A stretch of 64,000 nt of DNA from Notospermus geniculatus (lineage: Eukaryota > Nemertea > Pilidiophora > Heteronemertea > Lineidae), in contig NMRB01000119.1 of NCBI GenBank assembly GCA_002633025.1, positions 354,553-418,552 of the forward strand, given 5' to 3'. The translations under genes and the position numbers were made by a program. This document shows positions 15,301-27,300 of the stretch, piece by piece. Numbering within the stretch: the first letter of the stretch is position 1; each line of letters opens with the position of its first letter. The notes below the pieces were generated by a model, which saw only the letters and a program-made list of their open reading frames with translations, searched no databases and was not told the DNA's origin.

Positions 15301-18300
15301 CAATTTTGCCAAAAATTCCAAAGAGCACCAAGAGAATGATGGTGTAACTGAGGTATATTTTAGTCCTAGGTGATCTCCGATAGCACCCACTGTTCATAAA
15401 TCCATTACAGCTCCGCAAAGACTCAACATGGCAAAGGGTATCCATTTTGGTGAGACCGGCAAGACAATGTCAACAACTAACAAACTGGGAGGCTCAGCAC
15501 CAGCACTAGAATAAACAGACATCCGATAACCCTACAAAACGTTCTCCATAGCCATTCCTTTGACAAGACAGTCCATGTGTTCGATGTCCATGCAGTGTAC
15601 TGAAGTACGTTTTAAATCAAATCTTCTTTCAAAGGCTGTACAACTGCTGAATTGGCAAAATGAACTCCTCTTGAGATGAATGCTTAACTGCTTTCTGACT
15701 TAAAGTCAACATTTTCATTCACACATCATCATTTATTTATTTTGTCAAACTTGCCTTCTGTAAATTTAGAAATAAATTGAAATTGAAAATTGTCAGAGGA
15801 AAAAGTCTGCACATTCCAAGGCACTGATCATTCATTTACCAATCCTTTTCTCTCAACTGTGCAGAGAAATTATCTGCGGAAATGATCAATGCCCTGGAAT
15901 ATGTTACAGATACATCCTTCATCAAAATAATCTAGACCTCCCGAGTGAAAGCCAATTCAGATAGAATGAGCAGAGCTGGATTCCCACCATCTGATCAGGA
16001 CAAAGGTGACACCAACAGATATTCCGCGTGCAGGCGAAGTCCAGCAAAGATGTGTCTAAGGAATTATAAGGGTCTAATCCTCCCAAGATCCACTCTCATG
16101 CACTCAAATATTCAGACTGAAGTTTTGTTGTGGCTGACATAAACTATAGCTAGATTGTTATATCAAAACGTCAATATATTTTATAGATTTATAAGCCTCT
16201 AGATTCTATTGATCAATAGATCTGATCAACGAGGTCCCTGACTTTGTCCCAGGGAAGTTCAACAGTTGAAAGGTAGATGTGTTACTAATGCCTTGAAATC
16301 CTAGCTTCAGGCCAAACCAAATGAACAACCACACCCAGTCCCAACACTTCACATTCCTGCAGCGTTGATTCCCATGATTATAATACAAGGTCTATGCCAC
16401 ACCATGAAGAAACAAGGATACAAGGAAATACCGGTATCTGACACATTGCAACAAACGTAAGAGGAGCAAAACAGAGTGAGAAACTCACAGTTATTGTGAG
16501 GTAAGCCAGCAGTCCAGCCAAATTCAGTCATGTGTAGCTGGGAATCAAACATCCATAGGCAGGAAATAGAGCCAGTGGCTCATTATGACGTCACTTTTGA
16601 CCTGCAGTCCACTATGCTGACGTCGACAAAAAAGTGCGCCACGTGAAGATCGCGTCATGGTTTGAAGATGCAAACACTCCACTTGTGCTGACGACAAAAT
16701 GCACCACGTGGGTCGCTGATGTCGTTTGACGTCAAATTGACCGTCAAGATGGCGAATTTTTCCGTGATGACGTCATCTGCACAAGCTCTATAGGCAATGA
16801 TCTTGACAGCTGTGTGGCTATCCTAGCCAAGAACAGATACAGAAAACCAACAGCAGCCATGCAATACATCCCAGCATCTCAGTAGAATATCAGCAATCTT
16901 GGGTTATTTCCGAAATTCCGTTCAACAAACTACAATCAATGTTGGCAATAAATGATATGATACAATTTCATTATAAACAATTGACTTGGAGATCAATACT
17001 TGCTTGAAAATCACTTTGATATTGTAGATTTGTTATTCAGGCAGACACTTAAAAAATGTAATGGTTATAGAATCAACTAATAGCAGTTAATAATAGTCAC
17101 GATTGTCTTTGCATCTCATAGATAAAAAGTTATATACCCCGGTACATATAACCGATCAGATACACATTTTGGGGGGGGGAATTATTCTGCACTTCCTGGT
17201 AAAATATGGAGGAATGAGATATATCATTTGTCATTTCTCAGTTAAATATTTTGTGGAATGAGAACCAACTCTTCTTATTTCTCGGAAAAAAATTTCGGGG
17301 AATGAGAAATAAATTTCTCATTTCCTGGTATTGGAGGAATGAGACATGTCATTTGTCTGCATTTCTCAGTGGAATTTTTGGGAAATGAGAACTGACTCTT
17401 CTCCTTTCTATTAAGGAAAAGTTTCATCCAGAATATTGAATAGACATCAGCCTATGTCAGCGGTTTCATCCAAGAATCCTGAGTATCCCTCCATCCAGCA
17501 GGCAAGAATGACATTTTTGCCTCATCCAACGAAAACACACCTTCATATTAGAATAGAACTAAGAACAAAAACTTCACCAAAGAATCAACCTGCATATTCA
17601 ACAAGAAAACTGACACGACTGAAGCTTCATCCTATGATCAGGGATGGATACCTGCTGAAATCATTGCCCCAGTGTCTGTATAATCAAAAGTGCACTCCAT
17701 TAATGAACAACGATCTATCCCGCTGTCTAACTCCAAGAATCGCGAATCTCAAACGATCAATCTCACGCATTCAACCTTGGCAGGTTATATTGATCACCTC
17801 TTCAATGTACCAGTATCGATCCTGTAATATTTCTACATGGTTCTCACATTCTGGATCGTAAATCATGTCCAGCATTTGAATTGAAGGCACGGAGATTTCG
17901 TAAAGCCACAGATTCCTTTATTAAGCATCAATTATTATTTGTAATAACAAATCGTTGGAAATAGCAATTAGCACTTCTTAACTCTCTCATGCCTTGATCA
18001 AAAGATGCTGTCAATCATCTGACTTTAGGTTTCACCATTAAATCCGGATGGGGAAAGTCAGAATACACAGGTTGTTTTTGTAAACTTTTGACATAAAACT
18101 CATAGAAAGAAGTTAAGAATGACTCAAGATCCAAGAGATGGGTAATTAGACTTAATAATTAACTGATATTCCTTAGAAATCAAAATAGGGATGAAAGATT
18201 CAAGGGAAATTTACAGATCCACTAGAAAAGCAATGAAATCCACGAACTGATCCACATGTATTTCTATATCCACAGTTTGTAGGCCTTAATGTCAGGCCTC

Positions 18301-21300
18301 ATGCACAGCCCTTTCCCTGTCACGTCTTGTGCACACACTAACCACGAAGCATGTACACACGAGTAGCTCTTTTCCAGACAAACTTTAAGCCGTCAATTAA
18401 TAAGTTAAATAAGGATTACATTGGCAAAGAAAGGCACCACGGGTAGTTTTAAATTGGCTATTTGCCCTCAGGCTATTCAAAAATTTCAACGAGGCAAGAC
18501 CAAAGTGAATAGGATTCATCAAGTGTAAACAAATCCTCTACAGGGTGAACCTAAAAATAGTGATCAAAAAGTTGTAAGATGCTCACCAAGTTTTGCTCCC
18601 TTTCCTGGTATTTTTGTCCCCGATACTGTGACTTTCTTCAGGTCAATGAGAAACTCCCTGTCCATCTCGGGTAAAGCATCATCCCTAATCAGAAGCGAAA
18701 TGGTGGACACTTCGGCTCCAGGAACAAATACAACCTGCAGCAAAAAGAATTTGTGTGCTTCAAGTTCAATTTCTTCTCTTCATAAAAAAGAATAACCAGT
18801 ACAAATCATACAAAACCTCACTTGTGAAAGCAAAAACTGAAAGGCCATATCTGAATTCAGCTGAGAACTCAAGGTTACAAATTCAATCATTTATTCTTAA
18901 TCTTCAGTCTCCTCATCATTGGATGACCTATAGAGATGAAGTTGACTTACATTTCCTTGTGTAGGTGTGACATCACTGGCCTTGACAGGTGTCCCCGTTT
19001 TTGTGCTCAGCTCCCATGCGACCTCCACCCTACCATGACTACCCCGCAGCCTCTCAATGTTCAAGCGCACTGATGAATCGCGACCTGGTTTTTCGATTTG
19101 TCGCACAAATCTTGAATCCTACGAATAGTGAAGAAATCATCGCTAAACTGGACGAAAATTTAAATGAATAGCCTGGCATAAAATGTAGGAGGAAACCAGA
19201 ATATCAGAAAATACTGCATCATAAGGGTCATACAGTATTCACACACCCACCTAGGCCCCTTCTGGTCATCCATATTTTTGAAAAGCAAAATGAGTCGGAA
19301 TGCGCACAGAAGAAGACCCAACATGTCCAAGGTGACACCAATGGTTTGTTGATTTCAGGATTGTCTGCCCATTGTGAAATTTGACTTTGTCGATTTCTGT
19401 AACTGTTGTCTGGTGTCAACTTCATTCTTCTTCTGTGCGCATTCCGACTCATTTTGCTGTGCCGGGTCACATATAAGCCCAAATTAACTTACTGCAGCAA
19501 ACTGTATGATTCCAAAGGCATCATCATTTGGAAGTATATTGATCGTTACACTGTCATTTGCCCCAACTTCAGCTCCATTTGTAGGATTCATCAGCCGAAC
19601 CGTGAAGGCCTCCGTATCTTCTGGTCTTGTGTCCTTCAAGATGGCCACATTTGTTTTCAAGACCCGCTGGTTTGGTTCAAAGGTCATAGTGATTTTTCTG
19701 AAAAAATTTTTATTGATTATTGAATTATTATTCAATTTCGATAAATGAGTATGTTCTCTGCTCAACTTTATACAAACTAACTGATTCACTTCTGGGATCT
19801 CTACAAGAAAGTGCCTGAGGAAGACCCCAGTTGGGGTCGAAAATTTGCGAAATTCGGAGACGACTTTATTTATACTATCATTTTGTGTCGTTTTATCATT
19901 TTGTGTCGTTTTTTCTGCTCTATGTTGGATATTTATACGAACTAACAATTGTAACGCAGAAATGTTCCAAAACATGCCAAGTGCAGCTTCTCTTAGATAA
20001 GCTATTTACTAACCTTGGAACAAAGTCACTGTCAGAGGACACAAGGGACAGCATATTCAACCTCAATTCCCCAGAACTTGTTTTTGACGCTGCGATGAAT
20101 GCCACATCACCGATTGGTTGCTTGATAACCACCGGGCTCAGGTTGACAGCACTGCCATCTTCAGACACCAAGAGAAACTGAGCAGTTGACAACAACCACT
20201 TGTAAACAGCTGAGTTGTCTTTCAAACTGCTTACAGTCAGGAAGGCTGAAATGGACAATAATGTCTTTTAAAGAGAGAGTAACCTCATCATGAGAATAGT
20301 GAGGAATTGCTTACCTAGAAGAAACCACCTGTAAACCTATCAGCTGTAGCATATCCTAGGCCTCCTCCCGCAGTTTCGAACTGCTACCCACTACGTGGTG
20401 TGGAAGTAAACGCTGGGGCCGAGCATAGACCACAGACAGACAGTCGAAAGGTGAGAAGCAAAGAAAAGGAGTCGAGAGGTAAACCGAGCCGATCAAAAAA
20501 CTCTGCGTGGGACTTCGCCTATGTCCACAGACACTCACTTTCTCCACTATAAAGAAACACGTTGATCCTATTTGGATAAAACAGTGTCATCTCCTGGTGC
20601 ACCCGGAATGTCTTCGTTGTCCTATCCCATTTGTAGGTGACAATATTCTTCTCGAGTTTTTCATTGGTGTTCCCGTGACTGTTAGCTACAACCAGATAGA
20701 CCTCTGTTCCGATTATGAAGTGTGATATCCCAACAGCTCCTTTTGTAGGGATTCTTTGGTGTATAGCGAACCTGTCTGTGTTGGCCTCCAAGCGATACAC
20801 TATGGAACTGAAAAACAGAAGAATTCCATTGGATACATACTCTACATGTACTGCAGGCAAACTTCGATACCAAAGGGTATAAAACTGCTTTTAGCTGAAG
20901 TTTTCAAGCACAACCTACGTAAAACCCTTGCTAACCTTTCTAAAGGGTCTTCATAACAAGCTGTCCATGAACGTTTGGAAGAAAAACCAATTATTTATGT
21001 ATTTCAATTAATCAACTTACTCTATCTCATAAGATTTTGTTGAGGAGTCATATTCATTCGCGACACACAGATACTGTAGTTTATCAATGTTGAATGTTGT
21101 CACATCCCGAGCACCTCGTGTAGGTATCAGATCCTTGGGTACGGTACTGAATCGACCAGACTTGTCTTCCCATTCATAGCGTCCTGAGTTTATAGTAGTT
21201 TGGCCTTTGTTATTCTGATAGTTAAGTACAACGGCATAGAGGGTGCTGCCTTTGATGAAAGTCACAGCCTTCTGTCCTCGTTTGGTGGACAAGTTCTGGA

Positions 21301-24300
21301 CCTGAATAGGAAATTAGGAGAATAGTTTGAAATGAAACGAATGAAAAACCAAAGTGGAAGTTGCATCATGGTTTGTTCTATCAACAATCTCTTTAATCAG
21401 CTATCAGCACTTGCTCTCAATAGCTTATTCTCATTTTGCCCTTTCCCAATTTGTCACCTAATAGAAACTCTACCGCTAACACTAACCCTAGCTATTGATA
21501 GTAAACAAAAAGTCGTCTCTGAATTTCGCAAATTTTCGACCCCAACAAGGGTCTTCCCCAGGCACTTTCTAGTAGAAAAGTGAAATAACTAAACTTCTGG
21601 GATGTCTACTAGAAAGTGCCTGAGGAAGACCCCACTTGGGGTCGAAAATTTGCGAAATTCGGAGACGACTTATGTTTACTATCATTTTGTGTGTCGTTTT
21701 TTGTGCTGTATGTTGGATAACCCTAGTTATTGGAGAGAGATGTGCAAAGGGCAAAATAGGAAGATACCAGTCTCAATTAACACACTCACTGATACATGTA
21801 TGTCAGTTTCCTTTGACAAAATTGCTTCAACTGTCATCACAATCACAATGCTTACCACAGTCACCTTTCCCTGCTTGCTAACCTCATACAGCCTAGAGTT
21901 TGTCTCATAACTGCCAGGACTACCTTCATTGATGATGAGCAGGTATGACTTCTTTCCTCTGGTAAACGAAATTGCAGATATTGCACCATCTGTCTCCAGA
22001 GACTGGAAGAAAATGAATTCAAGTTGATGAGTGTATGGGACAGCTTCAATTTGCAGAATATGTCTAAACTAAAGAAACCACTGACTGTTTTTCCTTACCT
22101 GAACTTGAGTGTAAACCCCTTGCCACCTGTACATCATAGTGTAGTTGCTGCTGCTCCCACCTCCTGGAACATTTCCATTGCTACCCACAGCCGACGTCAG
22201 ACTGCTTGTCAAGTAACCATTCAACATGACACTATACACAACCCCTCCGACGTTCATTGAGTGCCAGCTCAGTGCTTTCTTAGCAGAAAACGCCTGGTAC
22301 TTTGTGAGGACGATATGTGTGCCCGGTTGTCCGATTGCTCCCTTAGGGCTGGAGTACTGCGTGATCAAATCCACCTGGACCCTGTCTCTGGCACCTCTTG
22401 TCCTTATCAGGTCCAAATCTACATACCCGACATTCTCCTCCACATCGATGACATTTGTTCTGAGAAAAAAGATAATACAACTTTAAAACTCCTCATTTGA
22501 GGTTCTGTATTGGATATCCCCCAACATAAGTCCAACAAATGGCTGTGGGTAGGCCTACCCGCACTCGAGGTACATTTCCTCGTTTTCACACAGAATAGCA
22601 TGAGCATATGAATCAACTTTTGAAAATCACCATGGTAGAAGATACGTTTAATTAAAATGGAAAGGATCAGTATTATCAGTGAAAATGCCACCCTCACCTT
22701 GCCTCGGCAGGATAAATCTGCAGTAAACCAAATGGCGAGTCATTTTTCTTGATCACAACAGTCTTCCTCGTAATGTTACCCAAAATGGCACCACCAGTTG
22801 GCATCTTCAAGTCGTAGTAAAATGTCTCATCCAGCTCAGAAAGGACATCCATGATGGCACTTACGACAAGGGTAGCACGTGACTGGAAAAATAAGTAATA
22901 GACATGATATACACCTGCAGCAACATGCAAATGCAATGATTTCAGAAAGGTAATATTATGAAGGAATCCTTGATGGTAATACAAATGGACGTGGAAGATT
23001 TTCGTAGAGTCTACTGACCTGTTTATCATCTATTGAAATGAATCCTTGTGTTGGGCTTATGTCATTAATCTTGGTGTCTCTGGCAGCTGTGACAGTAAAA
23101 GGCACACTGATCTTTCCAAAGACTCCTGGGCCACGTATAATCTGCAGTTCTGCCTTGCTATTTGCAGTTGAGTAGTTACTTGGCTCATCGAGGTAGACAA
23201 TATCATCTGAGTCAAACGTGATGTGTCCGCCAGCGTCATCACTGGGTCGAATTGTGACGATAGCTGAAAGGAAGTAATGAAGAGAGTAGTAGAGAAGCAC
23301 TTGAAAACGGAACGTGTTAGAGAATCCTATTGAGAAAACAAAGAACTGCACCACATTTTGGGTCACTCCAACCACAGTGACTACGTTTACCTTTCATAGG
23401 TTTTCCCAGCTCTAGGCCACCTTTTGGGCTGGCAAGGATGACTTCAAACTGTTCCGCTGGTTCGGGGTCACTGTCATCAATGATAGTTATATCAATAGTT
23501 TTTTCACGTTCACCATCTGCAAACTTGATATCTTGGTGAGTGACAACATAGTCTTTGTCAGGAGTTGCTCCAAGGTCTTTGGTGTAGAAGAACACACTAA
23601 CATCACCAAAGGCCCCTTGGTCTCTTATGACTGTCAGGGTGACGTTATGGGTGTATTCTGTTACCAGTATGCTGAAAGGAATTCAGGAGATATTACAAGA
23701 CTTTGCTGTACACCAGCACGAGTAGTGTATACAGTATATATACTTTCAACCTTCCAAATGATATTGAGTAGAGGAGGGGTTGAATTCACTGTTCCCAACT
23801 GAATGGACCAAAATGTAGATTTTGTGCCACATTTATGTACAGTACGTTGCACAATTGACCAAAATTTATCCGCGTACCTTCCGCGTAATGTCACGCGGAA
23901 GGTACGCTTCAGTTCATTGTGTATGGTAGGGTGTGTCACGCGTCTCTTCTGCGTGACGTCCGTGCATCACAGGCGAACGATGTTATGTCTACACTGCGTC
24001 CCTTTCGCGGTGACGCACGAAGTCCACGGAAGATACGAGGATGGTATGCGCACGACGATGCATGTGGTACGTAGATGGTGCGCCGCGTGGAAGGGAGGTC
24101 AATTGTGCAACGTACTGTACATGTATATCATAACTGTATACTTACTTGGCCGACTCATTGCTGAAGTGTACCACACCTCTAGTTCCATCATTTGCCTCTA
24201 TCTTCACTTGTGCGATGATATCAGAAGAGGCTAGAACCAAAAATGATAACACAAACTTAAACATATTCCAAGGGAGAAGCTACACTACCTCCAAGAACTG

Positions 24301-27300
24301 TACGATGAGGAGCACTTTCTCCAGGACATCATTTTTCCAGTGCGAGAGCCAATGATATCAGAGGGATGAACTCAGTTATCACTTGTGATAAGACACATAG
24401 ACAGTGTCTCTAAGTAGGCTTATAATTCACAGCTGACTCTTCATTATATGTCAATACATGTCTTGATAAACAAGGCGATGGTGACAGATGTTAGGCCTAT
24501 TGGAAATCTGTAAACAAAGCATGACCAGAAAACAAAGACAACTGTCTAGAATCCCACACAGACCGTTAGCAGATGGAATTTTCCAAGCCCACCATAACCC
24601 CATCACCAAAGCCATAGGTTTCCAATCAAAGGCAGCCAAAGACCATGGACCGTATTCTAGAAGCTTCCTTTACTCTAAGGTTTTCCTTAAACTATTGTTT
24701 GCAGGGCAGAATACAAAACCTTAAAGTGGACCTTAGAGTTAAGGAGGCTTCTAAAATACGAGCCCATGAATTTTTCTACATTTTGTATCTACTGGTACCT
24801 AATCTGTTTTATGCACATGTACATGTACAGTAATTCCCAAATTTAGTCACTAAATTGAAATATTCACCAAGATGTTTTGCAGTAACTGTCAAGAAGAGGA
24901 GCATGATATTAATATTTTGTAAGTTCTACATGACTTCACTTCTGCTATGCCTCATCATCACAAGTTGTACGGTAGATGAAAATGGAACAGACCTTGTGGA
25001 ACAGATAGCTCACAACTACACAACCTTTCTACTGAGAACACCTTTGGGACTGCCCGGCATTGTCCATAATTGAGAGGTATTTCAATACAGAGGTCATAAC
25101 GATAACTAATTGGGAACTGAACTGCGACTCTGTTGTTCTTAATAGAGGGGTGTCTTCCCGGCAGAGGTGTCTGTCTGGGAGGATTTATACTGCAGCTAGT
25201 AAGATTACTCTAACCTCTTCGATGTAAAACCGGTTCCAAATATTCCAGATAGCCATCACTGACACAGGGCTATTCAACAGAAGTGGCCAATAAATGAGCT
25301 GCACCCTGTCTGCAAGGCCTAGCACCACCCACTATTTATGATCTTTATGAGGGTATTGTGTCCTGGGCATTCACCAAGTCGTGACAACCTCAGTTCATCA
25401 TGTAATATTCTGTGGGTTGAGGACTACTGATGTAATGCGAACCACCTTGTTCTGCACCCCATTGTGTGTCATTGGTAATTGTGTAGCTGGTGGTGACGCA
25501 AGATGTGCCATCAAGGTCACAACTGTGATCAGTTTCTTCAAATTTCTTGCACCAGGAACCCCGTTTTCCTATAAAAGAGATAGGGGTTGTCCTTCCTACA
25601 TACTGCCAAGCCACATAACCCACACAATAGGTCTTGAATGAGCAAGCAGAAGTTCATGACTTAGCTTGTAGAATATCCGGCCAATCAGAGAGTATTGCAT
25701 GTTCCCTTCTCACTGCATAATACTTGGAGGCGGTCTTGAACCAAGTTAATCAACCGGTTTTACATCGAAGAGGTTAGAGTATATCCTTACCCAGATGAGG
25801 CTGGAATCCTGAAGGACTGTCCAAGAGTTGTGTGCCAGTCAGCTTGACAATAAAGACCTCATCAACCTCAGGAATGGTATCATCTAAGATTTTGACAGGA
25901 ATCGTCCCAGAGCTGATCCCATTCTTTATAGTTATACTGCCACTTTTGCTAACGAAATCAGCATCTGGTGTTGCGAGCTGCACGTCTTTGCTGAGTTCGG
26001 TGATGTTACCTTTCATGATGTCATATGTCACACGAATGTTACCTATTAAGACATTCGAAATGAAAATAAACAAAATGAAAGGGGCTGTTCGTTTTCGTCA
26101 ATTGAGGAATCTGAGTTGTGATCCCTGAGAAAATGGAGAATGCTATGAAGCTGCAAAAGCAATTATTATTCTGTACAGCACAACAAATAATCCCTGCAAT
26201 TTGCAAGTGCATAGCTTTTTCCGTTTTCCCAAGGATCACAACTCAGATTCCTCAAGTGACGAAAACGAACAGTCCCCTTCATTGTAGATCTTTGCAATAG
26301 AAGAATACCTCAAAACAGCAGTCATGAAAATTCCGAGCTGAAATTTGAAGTACCAGGAATGACTGTCATCGGTTCAAAAGAGAAGGAGAAATATACTCAA
26401 GCACTTCATGATCCATAACCAGCACCAAAAGTGCTACATGTAGTATGGATAAGACTATCTGCTTTACCCTACTGTCAGAGTGAATATAAGATTTTGTACT
26501 CACCGATAGCTCCAAACTTTCTGTTGACTACCAAGTTGACCGCAGAAGCCTCCTCTTTCACTTTGATCATCAATGAACTGGCAGCAAAGCTGATTATTCC
26601 ATGAGGATCATTGCTGCCCTCGATCGTAATACTCGCGGCATAACTCTGTTGATCCAACGATGCTGCTCCAGTACTCGATACACCATCCGTGGTGATGTTT
26701 TGAAGCACAATCTTATATTCTTCATTTATTTCTGGATGCGTGTCTTTATTTACCAGTAATGTTATGATTTTTTTAGTTTCACCCTGAAAAAATTACAAGT
26801 TAAAATATTGACATTGAAAAAAATGATAGTACGAGTAAAGTCGTCTCCGAATTTCGCAAATTTTCGACCCCAACCGGGGTCTCCCTCAGGCACTTTCTAG
26901 TAACTAGATCCCAGACTTTTGGGATCTCTACTAGAAAGTGCCTGAGGAAGACCTGGTTGGGGTCGAAAATTGGCGAAATTCGGAGACGACTTTACTTGTA
27001 CTATCATTTTGTGTGCCGTTTTTTGTGCTTTATGTTTGATAATTGAAACAAATGAACATAAAGAAGAGGTGAATGCATGACAACACATTATTTCACAATT
27101 TATGAAATACATTTATATTCAGCTTTACCAAGACCTCTCATTCAGTTCATATTCAGATCACTTACCTGTCCAAATGATACAGTTCCCTGATGCTGCTGGA
27201 AGGATTTCACAGGGTCATTCCCCTTCACACCCTGTACGTCCCACTCAACTGTTACGTTCCCTATGGCTGGCAATGTCCTCTTGATAGTCATCTTGAATGA

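Larger units (their letters stand above)
15446..18586. other. Upstream part of the exon 28/29 intron
   Basis: Apart from the CRE/E-box cluster (16586-16775) and the degenerate repeat at 17165-17412, I see AT-rich sequence with no exon, domain or structural RNA. Confidence 0.6.
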
